A DNA stretch of 61,264 nt. Source: Eggerthellaceae bacterium UBA3686 (lineage in GTDB: Bacteria > Actinomycetota > Coriobacteriia > Coriobacteriales > Eggerthellaceae). The DNA lies in NCBI GenBank assembly GCA_002371495.1, contig DFIX01000016.1, positions 1 to 61,264 on the forward strand, in the 5' to 3' direction. The notes beneath the pieces were generated by a model, which was not told where the DNA came from, did no database searches, and worked only from the letters and a program-made list of their open reading frames with translations. Positions within the stretch are counted from its first letter, which is position 1, and the number at the start of each line of letters is the position of its first letter. Shown here piece by piece: positions 1-8,117 of this stretch. Both the position numbers and the translations under genes were made by a program.

Positions 1-289
1 TCACGTGGCCGTTCACGGCGCCCTCGACGACCTTCACGACCTTGCCCTCGATCTGGTTGCGGGCGGAGATGCCCTCGACCTTCTGCGTGGCGAACATCAC
101 GTTCGTTGCCTTGATGACGGCGTAGCACTCCTTGCCCTCCACGAGGCCGAGCTCCTTCACGGACTCCATCGTGATGTCGGCCTTGATGGGGTTGTGGTTG
201 CCGCGGCAGATGACGACGACCGCGTTCACCGCGCCCTCGCGGACGGTCTTGACGGTGCCCTTGATCTGGTTGCGCGCGCTGATCTTCAT
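1..289 (-). CDS. Molybdenum-pterin binding (Mop/TOBE) protein, partial
   Basis: The gene reads leftward and runs off the window edge, so its C-terminus is missing. The 96 visible codons contain two tandem Mop/TOBE modules. One begins ISARNQIKGTV at residues 3-13 and the other ISARNQIEGKV at residues 74-84. Both carry the SARNQ and GAVN signatures of molbindins. Such proteins are small cytoplasmic molybdate or tungstate stores that form ring oligomers; the two-module layout matches a di-domain molbindin. The ATG at 289 is preceded by AAAGGAAA, a plausible ribosome site. Molybdate transport genes may lie further left, but that cannot be seen here. It could instead be the C-terminal part of a ModE-like protein only if an earlier start exists, and none is apparent. 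Confidence 0.88.
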   Translation of the reverse strand, partial: MKISARNQIKGTVKTVREGAVNAVVVICRGNHNPIKADITMESVKELGLVEGKECYAVIKATNVMFATQKVEGISARNQIEGKVVKVVEGAVNGHV

Positions 290-481
290 TTTGTTTTCCT
301 TTCGCCTGAGGCCGCCCTCTCCGCGGCCCGTTTGCTTCTGACGGGGACCATCATGCCACCGCCGCGCAACACGCGGCGCCTCGCGCCGCCCCCTCCACAA
401 ACCACGTCACGGTCCGTCACGGTTCGTCGGTCGGGGTCCGCTCACCTCCGCCCGGTGATTGGGGCGACAGGATTAATGCAT

Positions 482-566
482 TTCGAAGGTCGATCAACGT
501 CATTCGAAAATATCCACAAGCAGAGAAATAATATTTCGAAAATATCCATGACAAGAGATTTTCGAA
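482..566. promoter_or_regulatory. Array of four TTCGAA palindromes, candidate operator region
   Basis: The gene-free stretch 290-615 separates the leftward Mop gene from the rightward ATPase gene. Within it the palindrome TTCGAA occurs four times, starting at 482, 503, 535 and 561. The second and third copies extend to an identical 14-mer, TTCGAAAATATCCA, at 503-516 and 535-548, 32 bp (about three helical turns) apart. The segment is AT-rich relative to its surroundings, as expected for a promoter. A separate tandem 10-bp repeat (GTCACGGTCC, GTCACGGTTC) lies at 406-425, nearer the Mop gene. A binding protein is not identified. Confidence 0.5.
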
Positions 567-615
567 GTACAATGCTGCACATGGCAGCTTAGTGCTCTTT
601 TGGGGGAGGGGATTC

Positions 616-1923
616 ATGCTCGAACGGAAGATACAGGCGCAACTCATTGCCTGGAAGGAAACGCCAGGGAAGAAAAGCCTTGTCGTCAGGGGCGCTCGCC
701 AAGTGGGCAAGACGTTCGCCGTCGAGCGGTTCGGGGAAGAGCAATACCAGGAGCTCCTCGAGATCAACTTCAAGGAGACGCCCAGCGCCGCAGCGGTCTT
801 CAAGGGCGACCTTACGGTCGACGCCATGGTCACCGCGCTTCGCTTCCGCTTTCCGAAGCTTGCCATAGCGCCCGGGCGGACCCTGCTCTTCTTCGACGAG
901 ATCCAAGAGTGCCCGGAAGCCATCACCTCCCTAAAGTTCTGGACGCTCGACGGGCGCTACGACGTCGTCGCATCGGGGTCCATGCTGGGCATCGACTACC
1001 GGCGGCCCAGCTCGTATCCCGTGGGCTACATCGATTACCTCGGGCTGACGGGGCTCGATTTCGAGGAGTTCCTCATGGCACAGGGGCTCGGGCGCGACCT
1101 CATCGGCTCGGTGAGGCAATGCTTCGAGGACCGCAAGCCCGTCCCGCCGGCAATTCATGGCAGCCTCATGGCGCATTACCGCCTGTTTTGCGCGCTGGGC
1201 GGGATGCCCGAGGTCGTCCAGACCTACGTCGACGCGAAAGACATCCGCGCGGCCGACGCCGTCCAGCGGGCACTGCTGCAAGGCTACCTGTACGACATAG
1301 CGCACTACGCGAGCGCGCAGGAGAAGATCAAGGCTGAGCGCTGCTTCCTCTCGATAGCGGGGCAGCTGCTGGCGAAGGAGAACCACAAGTTCCAGTACAA
1401 GCTCCTCGAGAAGGGCGGCAAGGCGGCGAAGTACTTCTCGAGCATCGATTGGCTGACGCGAGCGGATATCGCCACGCAGAGCACTAACGTCACCGCGGCG
1501 GCCTACGACCTCGCGGACTACGAGATCGAGGGCAACTTCAGGCTCTACTGCACGGATCTGTCGCTGCTCCTGGCCATGCGGGATTTCGGGCTCAAGCAGG
1601 CCATTGTCGAGGGAACGCTCTCTGGCAACACAAAGGGCGGCCTGTACGAGAGCTTCGTCGCCGACGCCCTGCTCAAGAGCGGTCATGCCCTGCACTTCTA
1701 CCGGAACGAGTCGACGAAACGCGAGGTCGACTTCCTTGTCCAGGAGGGCGGCAGCGTGGTTCCCGTGGAGGTCAAGGCCGGCCGTGCGGCTGCTAACTCG
1801 CTGGCCGCGCTTATGAGGGGCAATCCCGAGATAGAGCTCGCGTACAAGGTCGCGGATGCCAACGTGGGGATGGGCGAGGACTGCGTGGTCACCATCCCGC
1901 ACTACATGGCCATGTACATCTAG
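616..1923 (+). CDS. AAA ATPase with DUF4143 C-terminal domain
   Basis: This 435-residue protein has a Walker A motif GARQVGKT at residues 26-33 and a Walker B motif LFFDEIQ at 91-97, placing it in the AAA_14/DUF4143 family of ATP-binding proteins. The C-terminal part holds a DUF4143-type region ending in REVDFLV and PVEVKAG, resembling a restriction-nuclease-like fold (D...E.K). The ATG at 616 was chosen because GGGGGAGGGG lies just upstream; a GTG at 592 in frame has no such site. Family members are common single-gene accessory ATPases of poorly defined role, sometimes suspected of stress or toxin-like functions. No partner gene is adjacent. The upstream TTCGAA array suggests specific, possibly self, regulation. 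Confidence 0.85.
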   Translation: MLERKIQAQLIAWKETPGKKSLVVRGARQVGKTFAVERFGEEQYQELLEINFKETPSAAAVFKGDLTVDAMVTALRFRFPKLAIAPGRTLLFFDEIQECPEAITSLKFWTLDGRYDVVASGSMLGIDYRRPSSYPVGYIDYLGLTGLDFEEFLMAQGLGRDLIGSVRQCFEDRKPVPPAIHGSLMAHYRLFCALGGMPEVVQTYVDAKDIRAADAVQRALLQGYLYDIAHYASAQEKIKAERCFLSIAGQLLAKENHKFQYKLLEKGGKAAKYFSSIDWLTRADIATQSTNVTAAAYDLADYEIEGNFRLYCTDLSLLLAMRDFGLKQAIVEGTLSGNTKGGLYESFVADALLKSGHALHFYRNESTKREVDFLVQEGGSVVPVEVKAGRAAANSLAALMRGNPEIELAYKVADANVGMGEDCVVTIPHYMAMYI

Positions 1924-1944
1924 GGCGGACGCCGGGTGCCTCCG

Positions 1945-1971
1945 TGAAACAGGTGCCTGGTTCCTGTTTCA
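1945..1971. repeat. Short palindrome TGAAACAGG/CCTGTTTCA
   Basis: A perfect 9-bp inverted repeat with a 9-nt spacer lies between two convergent genes, 21 bp after the ATPase stop and 9 bp before the end of the patatin gene. It has no T-tract, so it is a weak terminator candidate. It resembles the short CAGG...CCTG palindromes scattered in many bacterial intergenic regions. Related GGGGGCTGTCCCC sequence occurs at 2911-2923. Confidence 0.45.
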
Positions 1972-1980
1972 TACGGTGGT

Positions 1981-2874
1981 TCACTCGGCGCGGGCGAGGA
2001 AATCTTGCAGGCGGGGGAATTCTCGGGCGATCTGGCGGTACCCGCTCTCGAAGTTGCGCCAGAGCTCATCGTAGTCGCGCTCGTAGCCCGAAAGCGTCAG
2101 CTCATCTGCGTAGAACACGTAGGCCTTTCCCTGCCGTTCCCATTCGTCGAGCAAGTCGCATGCCGCGTTGTAGCGGGCGTTTCGGGTAAGCATGGCCTCG
2201 CGCATGTAGGGCCGCCGCCAGAAGAATGCACGTGCCCATTCGTTGCCGCCTTCGGGTTTTCGGTAGCCGCGCTTGCGCGTTCGCACGACGAAGACGCGCT
2301 CGAAACCGTCGTCCCGTATGCGCTCGAGCGGCAGTCCGCCGCCTACGGCAAAGCCGCCGTCGTAGCAGTACCGGCCGTTGACCTTGGGAGGTGGCATCAT
2401 GAGGGGCACGGTGGAGCTCGCCCGTACCCGCAGCATGAGCTCGGGCGTCGTGCGCAGCTCGTCCTTGCGGAAGAACACGTCGCGGCCGGTGTCGCGTTCG
2501 AATGCGGGAATCGTCACCTTGGCGGGATTGGCGTTGAAGGTGTCGATATCGAAGGGCAAGGGGCCGTTTGGAAGGCCGGCCTGCTCGTAGATGTAGTGGG
2601 CGTTGAAGAGGCCTTTGTGCTGCAGGAACGTCTTCCAGTTGCCGATGTTGGGCAGGTGAACGAATTCGGTGAAGGACCCGATGACGCGGTAGATGTCGCG
2701 CGATGCGTAGTTGACCGCGTTCGAGCTGCCCGAGCTCACCCCGTATACGTTGTCGAAGTAAACTCCCTGTTCGAGCAGGTAGGTGCCGACTGCGCACGTG
2801 TAGGCGCCGCGCATGCTTCCGCCCTCGAACAAAAGGGCGGTCTTGAACACGTTGCTTTCGAGCTTTTTAGTCAT
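1981..2874 (-). CDS. Patatin-like phospholipase family protein
   Basis: This 297-residue protein has the three marks of bacterial patatins. They are the glycine-rich oxyanion loop EGGSMRG at residues 17-23, the nucleophile elbow GVSSG at 45-49 with Ser47, and the DGG motif at 172-174 whose Asp completes the Ser-Asp dyad. Family members are lipid acyl hydrolases. There is no signal peptide or transmembrane segment, so it probably acts in the cytoplasm on membrane lipid. It stands alone, convergent with the ATPase gene and divergent from the ABC exporter. The ATG at 2874 is the only good N-terminal start compatible with the conserved loop. Substrate is unknown. Confidence 0.88.
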   Translation of the reverse strand: MTKKLESNVFKTALLFEGGSMRGAYTCAVGTYLLEQGVYFDNVYGVSSGSSNAVNYASRDIYRVIGSFTEFVHLPNIGNWKTFLQHKGLFNAHYIYEQAGLPNGPLPFDIDTFNANPAKVTIPAFERDTGRDVFFRKDELRTTPELMLRVRASSTVPLMMPPPKVNGRYCYDGGFAVGGGLPLERIRDDGFERVFVVRTRKRGYRKPEGGNEWARAFFWRRPYMREAMLTRNARYNAACDLLDEWERQGKAYVFYADELTLSGYERDYDELWRNFESGYRQIAREFPRLQDFLARAE

Positions 2875-3040
2875 GTTTCGATTATACGCATTTACCCCGA
2901 GTCAGGGGGCGGGGGCTGTCCCCAGCTATGCTTTTCCGGACAGTCCGATTTTAACCTGGCGTTCCCTTCGCGCCTTCCCAATGCGGGGCGGGAATCTCTG
3001 ATATTCTAGAGGCGAGAAAACGCGAAGGTTGGTGCACGGT

Positions 3041-4831
3041 ATGGCAAAGAGTTTCGGCAGCCAGGCGACGACGAGGCGCACGCTGCATTACTACTGGCAG
3101 GTGACGCGCAGGCATTTGGGGCTGTACGTGGCGATGGTTCTTTCGACCATCGGCTTCGGCGTGCTGCTGACCTACGGCAACCCCTACGTCATGAGCCTGA
3201 TCGTCGACCGCATATCGGCCGAGCCGGTCGCGGCAGACCAGGTGTTCGACGTGTTCGGGCCCTACATCGTAGCCCTTCTGCTCATTAACGTATTCGGCCA
3301 AGCAGCCAGCAAGCTTCAGGACTACACGCTCTGGAAGCTCGAAATCGCGGTTTCCTATGACCTGGCCACGATGTGCTTCGATGCGCTTTCCAACCAATCG
3401 ATGAGCTTCCATTCCAACCGGTTCGGAGGCACGCTCGTGTCGCAGACAACCAAGTTCATGGCCGCGTACAACCAGATCGTCGAGGGCATAAACTTCCCGT
3501 TTTTGCCCGTGTTGGAATCGGTCGTGTTCATCTGCATCATCTTGGGACCGCGCGTGCCGGCCTACGTCGTGGTGCTCATGCTCCTGCTCGTGCTGTACGG
3601 CGCGGTGAGCTACCTCATGTACCGGCGCATCCTCAACCTCAACGAGCAGGCTGCCGGTGCGCAGAACCAGCTGTCGGGCGAGCTCGCCGACAGCGTGGCC
3701 AATATCCTGGCCGTCAAGACTTATGGGCGCGAAGATTACGAGCGCGGGCTTTTCGACCAGTTCAACCGCGAGGTCGTGGCGCGTGATAGCAAGCGCATGA
3801 TGGCCTCCCTCGCGCGTGGGATCATCACGGCGCTCATCGCGGTCGTCATCATGGCGATCGTGACCGTGTTCATCGCGGGCGGCAACGCCTGGTTCGGCAT
3901 CTCGCCGGGCACGCTCGTCATGATGTTCACCTACACCTATACGGTGACCAACCAGTTCAACTTCATCAACAACGGCCTGCAGCGCCTGAACCGAGCGTTC
4001 GGCGACGCCGCCGGCATGACGGTCGTGCTCGACGAGCCGCGCCTGGTCGCCGACGCGCCCGATGCGGGCGACCTGACCGTGCGCGAAGGTGCGATCGATT
4101 TCGAGGGAATCGGCTTCCACTATACCGACGGAAATGTCGAGACCGAGGTGTTCAAGGGGTTCGACCTGCACATTCCCGCAGGCCAGCGCGTTGGCCTCGT
4201 CGGCATGAGCGGTGCGGGTAAGACCACGCTGACGAAGCTTCTGCTGCGCCTTTCCGACATTCAGGAAGGTCGCATCCTGGTAGATGGGCAGGACATCGCG
4301 CAGTGTACCCAGCAGAGCCTGCGTCGGCAGATCGCCTACGTGCCGCAGGAATCCATCCTGTTCCACCGCAGCATCGCCGAGAACATCGCCTACGGCAAGC
4401 CGGATGCGACCATGGACGAGATCCGCGAGGCGGCACGGCTTGCCAACGCGCTCGAATTCATCGAGAAGCTGCCGCAAGGGTTCGACACGGTGACCGGCGA
4501 GCGCGGCGTGAAGCTTTCGGGCGGGCAACGCCAGCGCGTCGTCATCGCGCGCGCCATGCTGGCCGACTGCCCGATTCTAGTACTCGACGAGGCCACGAGC
4601 GCGCTCGACAGCGAGAGCGAGCGCTTGGTCCAAGAGGCGCTCGCACGCCTGATGGCAGGACGTACGAGCATCGTCGTGGCGCATCGCCTGAGCACGGTGG
4701 CGAGCCTCGACCGCATCGTCGTGCTTTCCGACGGCAAAATCGCCGAGGACGGCCCGCATGCGCAGCTCATCGAGCAAGGTGGCGAATACGCCCTGCTCTG
4801 GGGCCGCCAAACGGGTGCGTATCTGGAGTAG
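3041..4831 (+). CDS. ABC transporter, fused permease and ATP-binding protein
   Basis: This half-transporter of about 596 residues has an N-terminal six-helix exporter-type membrane domain (about residues 20-310) and a C-terminal nucleotide-binding domain. The latter shows Walker A GMSGAGKTT (about 387), the signature LSGGQRQR (about 492) and Walker B ILVLDEATSALD (about 510). It would work as a homodimer or with another half-transporter that is not present here. The family exports lipids, peptides or drugs; the substrate cannot be deduced. ATG 3041 is preferred, but the upstream TTG 3029 and GTG 3032 are in frame close to the AAGG at 3025-3028. It stands alone, ending 65 bp from the convergent MocR gene. 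Confidence 0.92.
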   Translation: MAKSFGSQATTRRTLHYYWQVTRRHLGLYVAMVLSTIGFGVLLTYGNPYVMSLIVDRISAEPVAADQVFDVFGPYIVALLLINVFGQAASKLQDYTLWKLEIAVSYDLATMCFDALSNQSMSFHSNRFGGTLVSQTTKFMAAYNQIVEGINFPFLPVLESVVFICIILGPRVPAYVVVLMLLLVLYGAVSYLMYRRILNLNEQAAGAQNQLSGELADSVANILAVKTYGREDYERGLFDQFNREVVARDSKRMMASLARGIITALIAVVIMAIVTVFIAGGNAWFGISPGTLVMMFTYTYTVTNQFNFINNGLQRLNRAFGDAAGMTVVLDEPRLVADAPDAGDLTVREGAIDFEGIGFHYTDGNVETEVFKGFDLHIPAGQRVGLVGMSGAGKTTLTKLLLRLSDIQEGRILVDGQDIAQCTQQSLRRQIAYVPQESILFHRSIAENIAYGKPDATMDEIREAARLANALEFIEKLPQGFDTVTGERGVKLSGGQRQRVVIARAMLADCPILVLDEATSALDSESERLVQEALARLMAGRTSIVVAHRLSTVASLDRIVVLSDGKIAEDGPHAQLIEQGGEYALLWGRQTGAYLE

Positions 4832-4867
4832 GGAAAGCTGTCCAGTTCTGCGCGCGAACGCTTTCCC
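4831..4867. other. Hairpin between convergent genes
   Basis: GGGAAAGC at 4831-4838 pairs with GCTTTCCC at 4860-4867, and GTTC/GAAC pair inside. It sits exactly at the end of the ABC transporter gene. No T-tract follows, so termination is uncertain. The same outer stem sequence recurs in the middle of the long repeat at 18317-18336. Confidence 0.4.
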
Positions 4868-4896
4868 CTGGGGAAATGTGTTCGTATGCCCTTTGG

Positions 4897-6333
4897 CTAG
4901 CAGGAGAATCCCCAAGCTCGCGCGAGCGCCCGTATGCCCGGGTCGATGTCGCCCTCTTCGATACTCGCATAGCCGACGAGGACGTAGGTCCAGTCCTCGG
5001 GTGGCTCGTCGTGCCAGTACTGGCTGGTCGGGTACACGCGTACGCCGCGAGCGGAGGCTGCTTCGACGAGCTCTTTCTCGCAACGGCCATCGACTGTTTT
5101 AACGAGGGCGAAAAGGCTGCTCGGTCCCAGGACGACCTCGACCGATTCTCCCATGTGGCGCTCGAGCGCCGCCAGCAGGGCATTGCGCTTGCGTGTCATG
5201 GTGGTGCGGGCTTTGCGGATGTGCATGCGCCAATGCCCCTCGTTCATGAACATGGCCATGGCTGCTTGGGTCTGCCAGGGGACTTGCGGATGGGCGCTGC
5301 GTTGGGATTGCTGCCATTTCAGCATGAGCTGAGGGGGCAGTATGGCATAGCTTAGGCTGATTGCGGGCGTGAACGAGTTCGAGAACGTGCCCAGCGTGAT
5401 GACTCGTCCTGCGCGGTCGAGCGTGGTTGGCGAAGGGGTTCGCGCAATGCCTGACTGGAATTCCCATCCGTACTCGTCGTCAATCAGGTATGCGCCGTTC
5501 TCTCTCGCCCAGTCCACGAGCCTTTGACGTAGCTCTAGCGGCATGGGTCGGTTGGTGGGGAACTGGCAACCTGGCGTGACGAACACGATGTTGGCGCCAT
5601 CGATGAATTCCAATGTTTCTTCCCAGGTGGGGTATGGTGTTATAGGAATAGTTGCCACATCGTAGCCAAGCGCGGTAAGCTGTTTGCTCACCTCGTCGTA
5701 GCCAGGGTCCTCGATGGCGAAGCGCGTTGTGGCGGGATCGAAGAGCGCCATCACCTCCGAGACCAGGTCGCGGGTAGTGGGCATGACGAGCACCTGCTCA
5801 GGCGAGCAGGAAAGACCGTATTCGCTGCAAACGTAGCGTGCTATCTGCTCGCGCAATGCCGCGAGCCCCTGGCGATCGTTGTACAGGCGAGCGTCTTCGG
5901 AGCCTTGCGCAAAGAACACCTCGCGCGAGATGCGAGCCCAGGTCGTAAAGGGGAACACGCTCCTATCGATGGCGTCGTATGCAAAATCGTATCTCGGTCG
6001 AGGCGCGTTCTCGCGCTGGTTTTCAGATTGCGTGAGCTGTTCGAGGGCTTCCTGATACTCATGGCTGAACTGCAGCGCAGGGTTCGAAACTGCCGAGTTG
6101 AGCTCGCATATGGTATACCCGCTGCCGCGGCGAGCCTGCACGTAACCCTCTTCGGTGAGTTTTTGGTAAGCAAGCTCGATGGTCGTGTTCGAGACGCCGA
6201 GTTCGCGGGCACATTCCCGAATCGAGGGGAGTTTCTTGCCGGCAGGATACAGGCCGCTTTCGATTCCACGGGCAATTTGCCCATACACTTGCAGGTAGAA
6301 AGGTTCGGGACTGTTTCGGTCGATGGAAGGCAT
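4897..6333 (-). CDS. MocR-type (GntR/aminotransferase) transcriptional regulator
   Basis: This protein of about 478 residues joins an N-terminal GntR winged-helix DNA-binding domain (residues 8-75, with PAGKKLPSIRECARELGVS and VQARRGSGYTI) to a large fold-type I aminotransferase-like domain. That is the MocR/GabR architecture. Such regulators bind pyridoxal phosphate and respond to amines, amino acids or vitamin B6. The ATG at 6333 was chosen because AAAGG lies seven bases upstream; an in-frame ATG at 6414 would add an unconvincing leader. It is divergent from nrfA, 205 bp away, and a repeat array just upstream looks like its operator. Its target may be its own gene, or possibly nrfA; the effector is unknown. 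Confidence 0.9.
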   Translation of the reverse strand: MPSIDRNSPEPFYLQVYGQIARGIESGLYPAGKKLPSIRECARELGVSNTTIELAYQKLTEEGYVQARRGSGYTICELNSAVSNPALQFSHEYQEALEQLTQSENQRENAPRPRYDFAYDAIDRSVFPFTTWARISREVFFAQGSEDARLYNDRQGLAALREQIARYVCSEYGLSCSPEQVLVMPTTRDLVSEVMALFDPATTRFAIEDPGYDEVSKQLTALGYDVATIPITPYPTWEETLEFIDGANIVFVTPGCQFPTNRPMPLELRQRLVDWARENGAYLIDDEYGWEFQSGIARTPSPTTLDRAGRVITLGTFSNSFTPAISLSYAILPPQLMLKWQQSQRSAHPQVPWQTQAAMAMFMNEGHWRMHIRKARTTMTRKRNALLAALERHMGESVEVVLGPSSLFALVKTVDGRCEKELVEAASARGVRVYPTSQYWHDEPPEDWTYVLVGYASIEEGDIDPGIRALARAWGFSC

Positions 6334-6357
6334 GGCGAGCCTTTCGTTTCCAGAGCA

Positions 6358-6377
6358 ATACGAATACGACAATCGTA
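6358..6377. promoter_or_regulatory. Candidate MocR operator: ATACGA direct repeat plus inverted TCGTA
   Basis: Two abutting direct repeats ATACGA (6358-6363 and 6364-6369) are followed by the inverted copy TCGTA at 6373-6377, making TACGA-CAA-TCGTA a perfect palindrome. The site lies 25 bp upstream of the MocR start. MocR proteins such as GabR and PdxR are known to bind paired direct or inverted repeats, so autoregulation is a reasonable inference. A looser palindrome GTTG-TATTTG-CAAC lies at 6399-6412. Confidence 0.5.
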
Positions 6378-6538
6378 GTTTCGCTCGAGAGAAAGTCAGT
6401 TGTATTTGCAACAATATACGTGACCTACGGGCTCGAAAGTGTCATGACTTTTTTCTGGGCAAGTGTATCTTTTTGCTGCGATTTTCAGCGCTTACAATTC
6501 ATCGTGATTAGGTCTGCAAGGTAGGAGAGGGGCTGATC

Positions 6539-8020
6539 ATGAGAAGCAAGAAGCTGCAGATTACCGTATGCGCAATTGCTGTTGTGGCTGTTGTCGCCGG
6601 CATTGTCGCTTGCGCCCCCAAGGCCAACACCAATGTCTACGGCAATCCGACCCCCAATGTGAAGGAGTCGACCGCCACTCCGACACCTGACAAATTCGGT
6701 GTGGTGAAGGCCGACCAGTGGAAGGACGAGTACCCCTACGAGTACATGTCGTACCTGGCCAACGCGTCGAACACGCCTCCCGCTGCCGATTACCTGGCCG
6801 AAGATGGCGTCTATGCCCTGGGCGGCACCAAAGAAGACACCACCTCTGCGCTGCCCGAGGACTTCGAATACGTCGACGCCAACAAGATGGATTATCTTGA
6901 GACCAACCCCGAGATCAAGACGCTCGGCAAGGGCTACGGTTATGCCAAATACTACACCGAGCCCGCGAGTCACGTGTACTCGCTTTGGACCGTAACGCAT
7001 AACGGACGTGTCGCCGACGGAACCAAGACCAAAGCCGCCTGCATCACGTGCAAATCGCCGCAGTACTCCAATTACGTCGACCAGAACGGCGCCGAAACCC
7101 ATGCTCTGGCCTTCAACGATGTAGTAGGCCAGCTCGACGAGAACATCAGCTGTGCGAGCTGCCATGCCAACACACCCATGAAGGACGGCAAGGTGTACCT
7201 CGAGGTCGACCGCGCAGAGTGGATTCGTTCGATGGGAGACGATGCGGGCAATACGATCGAGGGCGAAGTGTGCGGGCAGTGCCACTGCGACTACTCTATG
7301 GCCCCCGAGACGAGCATCCCAACGAGCCCGTACGACAACGGCCGTTCAGACATGGTTCCTGACAAGGCTCTTGCCTGGTACGACAAGCACAATTTCGTCG
7401 ACTGGACGTACGCTTCCACCGGCGCCAAGATGCTTGCCATCCGCCATGCAGAGTACGAGTTCAACTACGGTGGCGATAACGAAGCCCTGCCCATGGGCTC
7501 GCATATGAACCAGCTCGGTTATGATTGCGCAGACTGCCATATGGCCACCGTCACGGCCGAGGACGGCACGGTATATGCCGACCATCACTGGATCAACCCG
7601 ACCGAGAACGACGAGCTCATCGAGCGCGATTGCAAGAGCTGCCATGCCGACCTCAAGGCCGAGGTCAAGGCCATTCAGGAAGAGATCGACGGTGCCACGA
7701 CCGTGCTCGGCAAACGCTGCGAGAAGTTCATCCAAAACCTTGAGGCCAAGGTCGCCACGATGCAGGACGATCCCAACAATGCAGGCGAGCAAGTCCTGAT
7801 GCTCGACGAGGAATTTGCCAAGAAAAACGGCATCGACGCCAAGACGCTTGAGCGGTTGCAGTGGATCCAGCGCGCATCGTGCTACTACTGGAACCTCGAT
7901 GCCGCCGAGAACAGCGAGGGCGCCCACAACCCCGAGTACTACCAGTACTGCATCGACAAGGGTAACGAGCTGCTCGATGAAGGCGACAAACTGCTGGGCA
8001 TGTCCTCGCTGGCTGCGTAA
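6539..8020 (+). CDS. nrfA: Ammonia-forming cytochrome c nitrite reductase
   Basis: This 493-residue protein reduces nitrite to ammonium with six electrons outside the cytoplasmic membrane. The heme 1 site is CITCK at residues 168-172, in which lysine replaces histidine as the proximal ligand, a hallmark of catalytic NrfA. Four further heme sites follow: CASCH 205, CGQCH 245, CADCH 330 and CKSCH 365. The N-terminus ends in IVAC at 22-25, a lipobox, so the enzyme is probably a lipoprotein tethered to the outer face of a single-membrane cell rather than a free periplasmic protein. AGGAGAGGGG precedes the ATG. The nrfH-like gene lies 97 bp downstream, reversing the usual nrfH-nrfA order. Confidence 0.95.
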   Translation: MRSKKLQITVCAIAVVAVVAGIVACAPKANTNVYGNPTPNVKESTATPTPDKFGVVKADQWKDEYPYEYMSYLANASNTPPAADYLAEDGVYALGGTKEDTTSALPEDFEYVDANKMDYLETNPEIKTLGKGYGYAKYYTEPASHVYSLWTVTHNGRVADGTKTKAACITCKSPQYSNYVDQNGAETHALAFNDVVGQLDENISCASCHANTPMKDGKVYLEVDRAEWIRSMGDDAGNTIEGEVCGQCHCDYSMAPETSIPTSPYDNGRSDMVPDKALAWYDKHNFVDWTYASTGAKMLAIRHAEYEFNYGGDNEALPMGSHMNQLGYDCADCHMATVTAEDGTVYADHHWINPTENDELIERDCKSCHADLKAEVKAIQEEIDGATTVLGKRCEKFIQNLEAKVATMQDDPNNAGEQVLMLDEEFAKKNGIDAKTLERLQWIQRASCYYWNLDAAENSEGAHNPEYYQYCIDKGNELLDEGDKLLGMSSLAA

Positions 8021-8035
8021 CCGACACGAAGAACG

Positions 8036-8076
8036 ATTCGGCTCCGCCGTTGCGCGGGGCCGCGACCCATCCGAAT
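8036..8076 (+). other. Hairpin between nrfA and nrfH
   Basis: ATTCGG at 8036-8041 pairs with CCGAAT at 8071-8076, with additional G/C pairing inside (CTCCG with CGGGG). It lies in the 97-bp gap between the two nitrite reductase genes and has no T-tract. A partial terminator or RNA-processing site that lowers nrfH output relative to nrfA is possible; this is inference. Confidence 0.4.
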
Positions 8077-8117
8077 GATGCTGCCGCGCCTGTGCAGCGC
8101 AGCGGAAAGGGAACACC

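Noticed and set aside
417..926. Long leftward reading frame overlapping the AAA/DUF4143 gene
   Set aside because: It lies antisense to a well-supported ATPase gene, has no recognisable domain, and reflects the high G+C third-position pattern.
2005..3009. 334-codon rightward frame antisense to the patatin gene
   Set aside because: The opposite strand carries patatin catalytic motifs; this frame shows only biased, domain-free sequence.
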